64,000 nt of DNA from Planctomycetaceae bacterium. GTDB lineage: Bacteria; Planctomycetota; Planctomycetia; Pirellulales; Pirellulaceae. Positions 8,395 to 15,942 of the stretch are shown one piece after another. The stretch spans positions 2,728,001-2,792,000 of the forward strand of contig JACKHM010000001.1 of NCBI GenBank assembly GCA_020638995.1, given 5' to 3'. Positions within the stretch are counted from its first letter, which is position 1. Each line of letters begins with the position of its first letter. Position numbers and translations under genes: made by a program. Below the pieces are notes generated by a model. The model was not told where the DNA came from. It worked only from the letters and a program-made list of their open reading frames with translations, and ran no database searches.

Positions 8395-8874
8395 CTAGTC
8401 AAGCGGCTTCTGTTTCTTCATCGGCATCTGCCCGTCGCCGACATCTTCCCGCGAACACCGGGAAGAGATCATCAGTACCGCTGCACAGACAACGGCGGCT
8501 ACGCTGGCGGCAGAGGCACTGATCCAGATGGCTATTGTGTAGCCCTCAAGCTCTCTCCGGTCGGTTGCCGTGGCCGCTGCGGAGAATGCTGCTGACGGCA
8601 CCAAGAAGACCATCCAAAACGAAATCCAGAACGCGTTGTGCATGTACTGCTGCCGACGCTTGGTCGACTCGGCTTCTTCGAGCGGATATCCCGCTTCGAT
8701 CATCTTCAATCGTTCTGCGTGCAATTTCTCGCGAGTGAATCGCAGATGGCGAAGGAAAAGCACGATGAACAGGATCGTCAAGGCACAAACGGCAGTGGCA
8801 ACGATCAGTCCGATGAGCGGCATCAAACTGAATGTCTGGCTAATCGCATCAACAGACTCCTGGGCGAACAACAT
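8395..8874 (-). CDS. Small membrane protein, function unknown
   Basis: The product has about 159 residues and three predicted membrane helices: LIGLIVATAVCALTILFIVL near residue 25, then a pair starting FWISFWMVFLVPSAAF and IAIWISASAASVAAVVCAAV. Between the first and second lies a charged cytoplasmic-type segment (REKLHAERLKMIEAGYPLEEAE) that resembles short planctomycete membrane proteins of the DUF6249-like kind; this comparison is from memory. I chose the ATG at 8874 because AGGAA lies at good distance upstream; the longer frame would need a TTG. It lies 38 bases upstream of mgsA on the same strand and may be cotranscribed with it. Confidence 0.7.
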   Translation of the reverse strand: MLFAQESVDAISQTFSLMPLIGLIVATAVCALTILFIVLFLRHLRFTREKLHAERLKMIEAGYPLEEAESTKRRQQYMHNAFWISFWMVFLVPSAAFSAAATATDRRELEGYTIAIWISASAASVAAVVCAAVLMISSRCSREDVGDGQMPMKKQKPLD

Positions 8875-9142
8875 GTTTCGGTTCCTCAAAAGGCACGGGC
8901 TGATCGCGTAGCTCTAGCGGCGTCGGCAAGATTCTACAGTTGGTCGGAAGTTACTAGCGTTCGTCGCTTTCTGGTCACGGATGCCAAATGCGGACCAATG
9001 GTCAGCATTTGAGAATCGCGGTTGCTTTCGATCAAGATGGATTCGACTTAGATGCAGTTGCTACCGAGTTGCGGGATGATGACTTCAAGGCGGTATCGTA
9101 CCAAATCGATTCTGCTCGCCCGTCACGTTATAGAAACGCTCT

Positions 9143-10291
9143 TCAGGCTCCAAAATTCTCCGCAATCCGCTTCCGTTCGTACTCGAACCAACCATAGTTC
9201 GTCCGCACCGCCTCATCGTGCCACTCTTCATATTGGGAAAACGGCGTCCCCATGATCGTGGCCGCAGCAACCAGTCGGGAACGCAAGTCACGCTCGTCTG
9301 GATGAAGGTCGTCGCCGCCGCTCTCCACCAATTGCTGAACCAGATCAACGCCATCGAACTCGAAATGTGCCAGCAAAGCATGGCCAAGTTCCAGCTGAAC
9401 TTCGCCGTCTTGCTCATCGCACAAGAACTCAAGACACGCCTTGGCACATTGGTCAGTGTGGATCCTCTCCAGGGCCGAGCACATGATGGTCCGGAAATTG
9501 AAGTCGCCGCATTCCCAATCGCTGGTGATTGCTTCGACAACCGCGTCGGTGCCGATACTGCCCAGAGCGTCGCCACACTCATCGGCAATGTCGTCTTCGG
9601 CGAGGTGGCTTCTCTCGATAAGGAACGGGATGGCTGCATCCAGCCGCATCAATCCGGCTAATTTGACGACATGCGAATCAATCCACTCGGCAAGTTCAGG
9701 ATCGAGGCCGTGTTTTTCGCGGCGGAGCAATGCAAGCAGTTGAGCTTCGCCGTCGCGATGTCGAGCCAGCAGTCCGTTCAGATGGTGAAGGCGTCGGTGA
9801 TCAGTAGGGGACCACTTACGTTTCCGGCTCAACTTGTCGGCACATTCGAGGAACTTCTTCCAGGCAACTTCCCAGTTCCACGAGGCGGCTAAAACGGTTT
9901 CGGAAATCCACTTATCAAGCTCTCGCGGAAACAGTGGAGCTTTTCGGATCTCCGGCTCTCGATGGGCGATCAGCGACGGTTCGGCATCGCATAGAACCAG
10001 AGCAACGGCAAACCGATAGTTGTCGTTGTCGATGCTGGCGAGGTCGAGGTCACTGCGGTGTAGCTGGTCGATCAGCCAGTCGATGGTGGATTCGGTCTGC
10101 GGCAGTCGTTCTGCGTCTCGGAGAATCCGAAACGCACTATCGATGCCGAAAGTCTCGACTGCCTTGATCACGAGCGGCATCACCGAAGCATCGTTGTTGA
10201 GCGAGTCGGTGAAGTAACGCAGGGCCGTCAGCCGGACCTCTTCTTCAGGGTGGTGGATGGCAGCTTTTATTTTCGATTCGGGGAGACGCAT
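9143..10291 (-). CDS. HEAT-repeat-like protein
   Basis: The protein has about 382 residues and is almost entirely helical, with short alternating helices such as EEEVRLTALRYF, AFRILRDAE, RLDAAIPFLIERSH and CGDALGSIGTDAVVEAI. That pattern is characteristic of HEAT or Armadillo-type repeats, which act as binding scaffolds. No catalytic motif is visible. The open frame extends about 100 bases further upstream, but that region overlaps the divergent VOC gene and encodes a low-quality N-terminus, so I set the start at the ATG of MRLPESK (10291). A -10-like TAGAAT lies only seven bases before this ATG, which would give a leaderless or nearly leaderless transcript. Confidence 0.75.
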   Translation of the reverse strand: MRLPESKIKAAIHHPEEEVRLTALRYFTDSLNNDASVMPLVIKAVETFGIDSAFRILRDAERLPQTESTIDWLIDQLHRSDLDLASIDNDNYRFAVALVLCDAEPSLIAHREPEIRKAPLFPRELDKWISETVLAASWNWEVAWKKFLECADKLSRKRKWSPTDHRRLHHLNGLLARHRDGEAQLLALLRREKHGLDPELAEWIDSHVVKLAGLMRLDAAIPFLIERSHLAEDDIADECGDALGSIGTDAVVEAITSDWECGDFNFRTIMCSALERIHTDQCAKACLEFLCDEQDGEVQLELGHALLAHFEFDGVDLVQQLVESGGDDLHPDERDLRSRLVAAATIMGTPFSQYEEWHDEAVRTNYGWFEYERKRIAENFGA

Positions 10292-10295
10292 GGGA

Positions 10296-10329
10296 GGCAT
10301 TCTAGCGTTCAATCCACCCGCTCGACACG
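10296..10329. repeat. Intergenic repeat, copy A (divergent promoter region)
   Basis: This 34-base segment matches copy B at 11929-11962 in 30 of 34 positions, with the first 13 bases identical (GGCATTCTAGCGT) and the last 13 identical (CCCGCTCGACACG if one counts back from the end, with small gaps of similarity beyond). It lies between divergent HEAT and VOC genes. Read on the minus strand it contains TAGAAT, a plausible -10 box. Confidence 0.6.
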
Positions 10330-10383
10330 TCCATCCCGACGAGCGACAATTCTGCCTTTCAGCAGCATGTGGGCCCCGCAGCG

Positions 10384-10755
10384 ATGGCAACAATCCTGAA
10401 GAACCATTACGTGCTCGCGGTCCCAGACGCAGTAACGACGGCCCGCTTCTTCATCGACGTTTTAGGTTTCGACTCAAGTCCGGTCGCCGATGACGGCTGG
10501 CGATTTGTCAGCAAGGACAATCTCCTTGTAATGTTGGGGACGTGCCCGGATGCGATCCCACCTGTCGAATTGGGCGACCACTCGTACTTTGCCTATCTCG
10601 TTGTTGACGACGTCGATGGCTACTACGACGACATCAAAGCGAAAGACGCAGCGACATTCAGCGTGCCGACAAGTCAGCCGTGGGGAATGCGTGAATTCGG
10701 TCTGGTGACGCCGGACGGCCACCGCATCATGATCGGGCAGAAGATCGACGAGTGA
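10384..10755 (+). CDS. VOC-family (glyoxalase/bleomycin-resistance-like) protein
   Basis: A single VOC-type module of 123 residues is predicted, with the opening HYVLAVPDAVTTARFFIDVLGF, a central DHSYFAYLVVDDVDGYYDDI and the closing GMREFGLVTPDGHRIMIGQ. This is the beta-alpha-beta-beta-beta pattern of the family, which includes glyoxalase I, dioxygenases and antibiotic-binding proteins. The metal-ligand positions H (near residue 7), and E (REFG) are plausible, but the substrate cannot be deduced. The ATG at 10384 fits the family start; an in-frame start 15 bases upstream is less likely. It is divergent from the HEAT gene, with copy A of the intergenic repeat between them. Confidence 0.85.
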   Translation: MATILKNHYVLAVPDAVTTARFFIDVLGFDSSPVADDGWRFVSKDNLLVMLGTCPDAIPPVELGDHSYFAYLVVDDVDGYYDDIKAKDAATFSVPTSQPWGMREFGLVTPDGHRIMIGQKIDE

Positions 10756-10841
10756 CTTATCTGGTTCGTACAGTTAGTCCGTTAGCCAATAACCACCACA
10801 CTCGCAGCTGAACTCCAGCATGGTCGATCTCTGGGGAGTCT

Positions 10842-11858
10842 TCAAAGTCGGAAAGCTTTGGCCAAGCGGTTCGTTTTGTTGACGAGATAACGCTTCAATG
10901 GCTGAGCGTCATCCCTAGAAAGCGTTGGCAGCCGGAAAAGCGATTCCCAAGTGCATCGCCTGAATGAAACCGGACTGTCAGGAGCAAGGTGGTTGGCGAT
11001 CTTGTCCGCGACATCCCGCTCCTCTGATTCTCGCACAAGATTGACCACGATCGGCTTCTCGCCGTCGCCAGCCAACCATTGGGCAAAGATGATGTTCCGC
11101 ACAAGTTGTTGCAAAACGGCACTCGGTTTCTGCTGTTCAATCCATTCGCGGTCGAGAGGATCGGCTTTGCCAGCCACGCCCGGATAAAGGTGGAGAAACT
11201 CGGACACTTCCCCGAATCGCTCTTCCTGCCCTGAGAGCGTACCGTTCGGTGAACCGAACTTGGCTTCGATGAGGACGATTGCCCGTCCTGGTATCCGCAG
11301 AATAATGTCAGGCTCGGTGGGAATGCCAGCACGTCGCTCTAAGACATCGCGGATCTCAATTAACTTATCCCACACTTGCGGCTCCTCCTGCGAGTACCTG
11401 ATTCCCCACAGATAGAGTTCTGGTTCGCTCTCTGCTTCGATGCCAATCAGATTCCGAAATGCTGAAGTCAGCTCGTTGAGACGAGTCAACCCAACAAAAA
11501 CATTCCAACTCAACGCATCTTCGCTTCGTTCATTGCCCAGCCGCCAGGACTCAACTTTGAGTTTCGTGAATCGGTCCAGTTTCTCCGCATCGATGATGAA
11601 GTTTCTGCGATAGTCGTCAAACACATACGTTGGACTGGTCGAGACACTGATACCGTGATCCGGGCAGACAGAGTTGGGAGCCTGTTTGCCGCGACTGCGT
11701 TTCGCGAGCCAGTGAGGGCAATTGCGAACGCAGCAACGGATCGCGTCGTTTCGTATCAAAGGATCGGACGCCCCCAAGCGGTAACGCTCGGCTGCATCGT
11801 CCTCCAAATCCAAGAACCCCAAGGGGTGTTCGGTCCAAATCGGTGGCATGTGGGGCAT
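10842..11858 (-). CDS. PD-(D/E)XK-like nuclease-fold protein
   Basis: This is a 338-residue soluble protein. The segment around residue 200 reads EPDIILRIPGRAIVLIEAKF: an acidic residue in EPD, a hydrophobic strand, then IEAK, which is the PD-(D/E)XK nuclease core. The N-terminal part contains several Cys and His residues (RCCVRNCPHWL, VCPDHG) that could bind zinc. Proteins of this sort are often nucleases of restriction, repair or defence systems, but no partner gene is adjacent. I placed the start at the ATG of MPHMPP (11858), which follows a GAGTGAGA stretch. Copy B of the intergenic repeat lies just upstream. Confidence 0.7.
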   Translation of the reverse strand: MPHMPPIWTEHPLGFLDLEDDAAERYRLGASDPLIRNDAIRCCVRNCPHWLAKRSRGKQAPNSVCPDHGISVSTSPTYVFDDYRRNFIIDAEKLDRFTKLKVESWRLGNERSEDALSWNVFVGLTRLNELTSAFRNLIGIEAESEPELYLWGIRYSQEEPQVWDKLIEIRDVLERRAGIPTEPDIILRIPGRAIVLIEAKFGSPNGTLSGQEERFGEVSEFLHLYPGVAGKADPLDREWIEQQKPSAVLQQLVRNIIFAQWLAGDGEKPIVVNLVRESEERDVADKIANHLAPDSPVSFRRCTWESLFRLPTLSRDDAQPLKRYLVNKTNRLAKAFRL

Positions 11859-11928
11859 TATCTCACTCGTTCTGCTCAGGTCGTTCGTCAATACCAAATA
11901 CCGCTGTCAGCGGCGTTGGGTTTCCGGC

Positions 11929-11962
11929 GGCATTCTAGCGTGCGATTCGCCCGCTCGACACG
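11929..11962. repeat. Intergenic repeat, copy B (divergent promoter region)
   Basis: This is the second copy of the 34-base element found at 10296-10329 (30 of 34 identical). It lies between the divergent PD-(D/E)XK gene and the DUF2726 gene, so both copies occupy the same kind of position. Weaker similarity continues to about 50 bases on the plus-gene side (shared TTTCAG). On the minus strand it again contains TAGAAT. Confidence 0.6.
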
Positions 11963-12011
11963 CCAACGTCACCTCGCCACAATACCAGCTTTCAGTCTCA
12001 AGGGGGCGGCG

Positions 12012-12458
12012 ATGACCAAATCAAGCAACGAACCAAAGGGCTGTCTAGCCGCGATTCTCAGCCTGTTCGGAATCAATCTGGGCGGCGGCTCCGCACCGAC
12101 CAGTGCCTTGCCATATCGTCTTCGCGACGACTTCTTGTCGCCCGCCGAGCATTCATTCTATCGCGTTCTGGTTTCCGCCGTCGCCAACAAAGCCGTTGTC
12201 TGCCCCAAGGTGAATCTGAACGACGTGTTCTTCGTTGCCAGGCCGAACGAGAATCAAAGCTACCGAAACAAGATTGACCGTAAGCACGTCGACTTTCTGC
12301 TGTGTCACCCGACGACGATGAAGCCGCTGGCAGGCGTTGAGTTGGACGATTCCAGCCACCAGCGGAAAGATCGGCGGGAACGGGATGAGTTCGTGGATCA
12401 GGTCTTCGCCGCTGCCGGACTGCCGGATTCAGGCAAGTGGAGTCGTCCAGACCAATGA
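12012..12458 (+). CDS. DUF2726-domain protein, apparently shortened at the C-terminus
   Basis: The core resembles DUF2726: LSPAEHSFYRVLVSAV, VCPKVNLNDVFFV, KIDRKHVDFLLCHPTTMKPLAGVELDDSSH and FVDQVFAAAGLP. DUF2726 has a restriction-endonuclease-like fold and is often found next to DNA-processing domains. Members normally continue past the AAGLP segment with a strand such as LLRVPVRxxY; here the frame ends after GKWSRPDQ, so the tail may be lost. The stop overlaps the ATG of the alpha/beta hydrolase gene (ATGA), which suggests coupled translation or a fusion point. I chose the ATG at 12012; the open frame extends far upstream but that part overlaps the divergent gene. Confidence 0.75.
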   Translation: MTKSSNEPKGCLAAILSLFGINLGGGSAPTSALPYRLRDDFLSPAEHSFYRVLVSAVANKAVVCPKVNLNDVFFVARPNENQSYRNKIDRKHVDFLLCHPTTMKPLAGVELDDSSHQRKDRRERDEFVDQVFAAAGLPDSGKWSRPDQ

Positions 12459-12910
12459 ACATCCTCTTCCTCCACGGCTGGACTTCCGTCCCTGGGGGTC
12501 GCAAGCCAATCTTCTTGAGAGACGCTGGCCACACCGTCTTCAACCCGGCTCTCCCGGATGATGATTTCGCGGAGGCCGTCAGGATTGCCCAGGTCGAGTT
12601 CGACCAATATCATCCCGATGTGGTCGTCGGCTCATCGCGGGGCGGTGCCGTGGCAGTGAATATCGAGTCGGGCGATACGCCGCTGGTATTGCTCTGCCCC
12701 GCATGGAAAAAATGGGGCACGGCCACGAAAGTCAAAGCCAACACGATCATCTTGCACAGCCGGGCCGATGTTGTCGTGCCGTTTGCCAACAGTCTGGAAC
12801 TCGTCAGCAACAGCGGCCTGCCGAAGTCAGCGTTGATTGAGGTCGGTGCCGATCACCGACTCGCCGATCCAGAGTCGCTGGCGAGGATGTCGGCGGCGTG
12901 CGAGTTCTAA
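12455..12910 (+). CDS. Small alpha/beta hydrolase (YqiA/RBBP9-like)
   Basis: The 151-residue protein opens with FLHGWTSVPGG (oxyanion-hole HG), has the nucleophile elbow GSSRGG near residue 60, and near the end a catalytic Asp-His pair is plausible (HSRADVVVP and GADHRLAD). These are the elements of compact serine hydrolases such as YqiA esterase and RBBP9. The substrate is unknown. The ATG overlaps the DUF2726 stop by four bases. GGAG lies 14 bases upstream, somewhat far, so coupling to the upstream gene probably helps initiation. Confidence 0.85.
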   Translation: MNILFLHGWTSVPGGRKPIFLRDAGHTVFNPALPDDDFAEAVRIAQVEFDQYHPDVVVGSSRGGAVAVNIESGDTPLVLLCPAWKKWGTATKVKANTIILHSRADVVVPFANSLELVSNSGLPKSALIEVGADHRLADPESLARMSAACEF

Positions 12911-12936
12911 CTGTCCCATAGAGCGAACCACTTCCC

Positions 12937-13311
12937 GTGATTAACAGAGACAGAGTGAATCTGGTGTTGGTAGCAGTTGGCCTGCTTACCGTACTTTTCG
13001 CCAGTATCTATTTTCCGATTGTCCGGTACACGACATACGCATTGCTGATCGCTGTCGTTTGTGGGGCGTTACTCCTTATCACTGCCGGAATTGTGCTTCT
13101 CATGCTTTTCAACCGGGCAGTTGACGGGCCGAAGTCCCTGTCGGGCACTCGATGCAAAAAGTGCCGTCAGCGGCGTGCAATTCGGGAAGTCAGCCGAAAG
13201 TTTCTGGATGGCGACTCGAAAGTCGAATTCGACCATTACAAGGTCGTGTATTGTTGCTCGGCCTGCGGTCATCAACAGGAACAGGAAGAGCATGTCTTCC
13301 CAAAGAAATAG
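12937..13311 (+). CDS. Small membrane protein with C-terminal zinc ribbon
   Basis: The frame begins with GTG at 12937 and encodes 124 residues. Two hydrophobic helices occupy residues 8-30 and 35-57. The cytoplasmic tail has a CKKC pair and a CSAC pair about 40 residues apart, an arrangement that suggests a zinc ribbon. The spacing to the upstream hydrolase (about 25 bases) allows cotranscription. I do not recognise the family; the two-helix plus zinc-ribbon layout is what can be seen. Confidence 0.6.
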   Translation: MINRDRVNLVLVAVGLLTVLFASIYFPIVRYTTYALLIAVVCGALLLITAGIVLLMLFNRAVDGPKSLSGTRCKKCRQRRAIREVSRKFLDGDSKVEFDHYKVVYCCSACGHQQEQEEHVFPKK

Positions 13312-13331
13312 CCAGATCGAATACTATTCTC

Positions 13332-13520
13332 ATGAAGATCATTGTCGTCATCATCGGTTCACTTCTGCTGTTCGCTGTGGCAGCATTTTGCGTCTTCGGC
13401 TTCTTGGCGACCTTTGAGCCGACGAGCAACGCTATGGTCTTCAGGGTCGGTTACTCGGTCATCGGCCTTGGCTGCATCGCCGGAGTAATCCTTCTGATCG
13501 TGAACGCTGCTAAGAAGTAG
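13332..13520 (+). CDS. Short two-helix membrane protein
   Basis: The ATG at 13332 starts a 62-residue protein with two hydrophobic segments (IIVVIIGSLLLFAVAAFCVF and VGYSVIGLGCIAGVILLIV) and a short basic tail (NAAKK). It follows the zinc-ribbon gene by 20 bases on the same strand. No function is evident. Its hydrophobic pattern and its position make it more likely real than a chance frame. Confidence 0.5.
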   Translation: MKIIVVIIGSLLLFAVAAFCVFGFLATFEPTSNAMVFRVGYSVIGLGCIAGVILLIVNAAKK

Positions 13521-13553
13521 GGAGTACCGATTTATGGAACCCTAGGCAGTCAA

Positions 13554-13910
13554 TTGTTCCGCAAGAGTTGTAGCGAACTCATGGACTTGCAAGCCAACGA
13601 CGAGTTGGTTCAGCAAATCAAGACGGCGGCAGAAAACGTCCCGGATGTGAAGGCCGTTGAAACACTGTGGGTTCGCAAGTCCGGGCTGGAATACTTCGCC
13701 GACATTCACATCGAAGTCGATCAGTCCTTAACGGTGGCGGAAGGACATCGGATCGGCCACCAAGTCTAAGATAAGTTGGTCGCCGAATTTCCGACTCTAC
13801 GTGATGTGTTGGTTCACCTGGAGCCATTTGGCGACATAGTGGTGGATAATATCCTGCCGGAACATTCACGTCACCAGCGATCCTTGCCAATCAACTGTGG
13901 TGGGTTCTGA
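13554..13910 (+). pseudogene. C-terminal (dimerisation) domain fragment of a CDF cation-efflux transporter, with in-frame stop
   Basis: The frame reads VPDVKAVETLWVRKSGLEYF, then ADIHIEVDQSLTVAEGHRIG, then HQV followed by TAA at 13767-13769, and continues DKLVAEFPTLRDVLVHLEPF. Taken together this is the cytoplasmic dimerisation domain of cation diffusion facilitators, which normally reads HxVxDxL without a stop. The membrane domain is missing altogether. The stop replaces what is probably a Lys codon (AAA to TAA). The piece is therefore a fragment, unless the short 71-residue product is used alone. It continues to a final TGA at 13908. Confidence 0.75.
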
Positions 13911-14030
13911 CACGCGACCGCTAGGCACGCGAAAGCTCTAAATAAATGGCTTCCCCGCGTCACAATCAACTGATGCCCACGGCATAGCTCTTCCAACCCG
14001 CTCTTTTCGCACTTTCTGGAGTCCTCGCCT

Positions 14031-14222
14031 ATGAATCACACCGTCGTCGCCAGCTTCTCGTTTGCATTGCTCGTCGCCGTCGCCTTGCTCGTTCGCGAGG
14101 TGCGGTTTCGACGCTGCCTGCAGAAGCTGCTGAACCGTCTTCTTGCCTTCTGGAGACCCAACCTTGATGAAGAACAGCATCGGTACTTTCGTGATCATCC
14201 TGGTGATCGCGGTCGGATGTGA
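14031..14222 (+). CDS. Short membrane protein of the Ycf35-associated gene set
   Basis: The product has 63 residues with one N-terminal membrane helix (VVASFSFALLVAVALLVREV) and a basic tail (RFRRCLQKLLNRLL). Its last 19 codons overlap the start of the lipoprotein gene in another frame. A GGAG lies 12 bases before the ATG. Similar short proteins precede lipoprotein and DUF1257 genes in planctomycete accessory regions (from memory). No function is known. Confidence 0.5.
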   Translation: MNHTVVASFSFALLVAVALLVREVRFRRCLQKLLNRLLAFWRPNLDEEQHRYFRDHPGDRGRM

Positions 14223-14685
14223 CTCGCCCGATGAACGCCTGGTCCACCAGCTCGCCGACACCAGCCAGGAAGTTGTCAGACAACGCCAGGAGGTCGCTCG
14301 TACGCAGCACGAACTCGCCGAAGGGAGCAAGCAACTCGTAAACGCCATCGCCGAGTCACGACACGAACACAATGAACTGCAACGCGACCTGCAACAACAA
14401 CGTGACAACTTGGAGTCAGAACGAAAGGCAATCGCGACTGAGCGTCGCTTTGAATCGCTGATTGCTCCCGCGATCCAGACAACCGGCGTATTACTGGTCG
14501 CCGCCTTGCCGTTGGTGCTGTGCTGGTACTTGCTGCACGGCCTGCGTACACCAGATGAGGACATCAGTGAAGTGCTGATCCAGAATTTCATTGGTGTCGA
14601 ACAGCTTGCATTGCCGACCACGGCTGATCGACAACGCATCGAACGCGAAACTCCGCCCGCACTGGTTGAAGATCCGCCGTTCTGA
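14167..14685 (+). CDS. Lipoprotein with coiled coil and C-terminal membrane segment
   Basis: I chose the ATG at 14167, preceded by GGAGA. The N-terminus is a lipoprotein signal (KNSIGTFVIILVIAVGC; Cys at residue 18). Residues 20-100 are rich in Gln, Glu and Arg with heptad-like spacing (QRQEVARTQHELAEGSKQL), which suggests a long coiled coil. A second hydrophobic segment near residue 110 (IQTTGVLLVAALPLVLCWYL) would be a membrane helix. The mature protein is likely held at the cytoplasmic membrane at both ends. The gene precedes the DUF1257/DUF2997 pair on the same strand. The function is unknown. Confidence 0.7.
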   Translation: MKNSIGTFVIILVIAVGCDSPDERLVHQLADTSQEVVRQRQEVARTQHELAEGSKQLVNAIAESRHEHNELQRDLQQQRDNLESERKAIATERRFESLIAPAIQTTGVLLVAALPLVLCWYLLHGLRTPDEDISEVLIQNFIGVEQLALPTTADRQRIERETPPALVEDPPF

Positions 14686-14842
14686 CACCACCAAGTGGAC
14701 GCATTAGTCTTGGCTTGTGCTCCACGCTAGAGGTCGCGGAGTAAACGACCATCAGGTTCCCTGAACTTACTCGCACCCACTTTACTGAAATTCAACTACA
14801 GCTGTGATTGGCAGATGCATGTTTCGTAAAAAGGAACAAACG

Positions 14843-15166
14843 ATGGCGAGTTTTGAATGGCACCTGCCGTGCTACGAAATGTCTGTAATTGGGGCAAGCG
14901 GAGGCGGCTCCGTAACCAGTACCGCTAAGGATGTCTGCCCATACTGCTCCGTCGCTGACTGCTACGCCGACTGTGATGGTAGTGCCGGAGACATTGATGG
15001 GTTGGAAAGTGAACAGCAGATGATCGACCGAGAGCACTACAACTGTGCAATCGGCGGAATCGAGGCTTTGATACTGACAATGGCCTGTGCCGGTATCGAA
15101 ATCGACACTCCAGCCATGATCGAAGCAATCGAAACGGCAGTCGAGAGAGCGGCGAACAATGCCTGA
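14843..15166 (+). CDS. Cys-rich small protein of the Ycf35/DUF2997 gene set
   Basis: The 107-residue protein starts MASFEWHLPCYEMSVIG at 14843, with AAGGA upstream. It has a cluster of cysteines (CPYCSVADCYADC), which could bind a metal ion, then an acidic helix region (GLESEQQMIDREHYN) and a hydrophobic helix (IEALILTMACAGIEID). It is followed by the TTG-started DUF1257 gene. Comparable proteins accompany DUF1257 and DUF2997 in other planctomycetes as far as I recall. The role is unknown. Confidence 0.65.
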   Translation: MASFEWHLPCYEMSVIGASGGGSVTSTAKDVCPYCSVADCYADCDGSAGDIDGLESEQQMIDREHYNCAIGGIEALILTMACAGIEIDTPAMIEAIETAVERAANNA

Positions 15167-15311
15167 CTGCTTCGGGTGGTATGGTCGCTCCAACATCATT
15201 CAACTTCGACCAATCCGATCAAGCCGTCGGCAAGTCCACACGCGTTTTCTTCACTTTCCTGCCCACAGCTCTCTTTATTGATTACCTTGACACTTACCAA
15301 GGAGCCATCCA

Positions 15312-15680
15312 TTGAGCCACATCGTAAACATCAAAACCGAAGTCCGCGATGCCAACGCCGTGCGAGCCGGATGTAATCGACTTCGTCTGCCGCCGCCCGT
15401 TGACGGCACGCATCGGTTGTACAGCGGCCATGCCAACGGTCTGGGCGTGCAGTTGCCAGACTGGCGATATCCGGTTGTCTGCAATTTGTCGTCCGGCGAA
15501 TTGAAGTACGACAACTATAACGGCAAGTGGGGCGAGCAGCGACACTTGGACGCGTTCCTTCAATCGTACGCCATCGAAAGGGCCAAGATCGAAGCTCGTC
15601 GCCAGGGTCACAGCGTGACCGAGGCCCAGCTGTCAGACGGCAGCGTGAAACTGACCATCAACGTCGGAGGTGCCGCTTGA
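15312..15680 (+). CDS. DUF1257 (Ycf35-like) protein
   Basis: The sequence SHIVNIKTEVRDANAVRAGC is the family opening, followed by DGTHRLYSGHANGLGVQLPD and DNYNGKWGEQRHLDAFLQSYA. The family includes cyanobacterial and plastid Ycf35, whose function is unknown. Initiation is at TTG (15312), decided by a strong AAGGAG eight bases upstream and by homology starting right there; there is no ATG nearby. The stop overlaps the next start by two bases (TTGA). A Ycf46-like ATPase is 5 kb away on the same strand, and the two are commonly linked. Confidence 0.85.
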   Translation: MSHIVNIKTEVRDANAVRAGCNRLRLPPPVDGTHRLYSGHANGLGVQLPDWRYPVVCNLSSGELKYDNYNGKWGEQRHLDAFLQSYAIERAKIEARRQGHSVTEAQLSDGSVKLTINVGGAA

Positions 15681-15868
15681 ACAAGACAATCGAAATCATC
15701 GTGTCGCCGACTGGTGAAACACGACTGGAGACGAAGGGGTTTAGCGGGGCGGAGTGTAGGGAGGCGAGCAAGTTTGTGGAACAAGCGTTGGGAGTGGCAG
15801 CGGGTGAACAAGTGACGGCGGAGTTTCACGAGCGGACCTTGATCCAGCAGCAAGCTCAACAGGGGTGA
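15677..15868 (+). CDS. DUF2997 protein
   Basis: The 63-residue product begins NKTIEIIVSPTGETRLETKG and continues FSGAECREASKFVEQALG, the signature of DUF2997, a small family that follows ycf35 in cyanobacteria and DUF1257 in planctomycetes. Initiation is at TTG (15677), overlapping the DUF1257 stop; GGAGG lies at 15666-15670. The overlap indicates translational coupling. Function unknown. Confidence 0.85.
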   Translation: MNKTIEIIVSPTGETRLETKGFSGAECREASKFVEQALGVAAGEQVTAEFHERTLIQQQAQQG

Positions 15869-15942
15869 CAATAGTGACACGCACGACGTTAAGATTCTGC
15901 CGCCAAATCCTCGTCGCCTCGTGAAGCCGAGCCCTGCGTTGG

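Noticed and set aside
8988..9197. 69-residue ORF on the plus strand
   Set aside because: Its middle looks protein-like, but the frame overlaps the end of the HEAT gene, lacks a ribosome-binding site and has no family I recognise.
10296..11962. Integron attC-like sites
   Set aside because: The 34-base repeat lacks the GTTRRRY and RYYYAAC core pairs and there is no integron integrase in the window.
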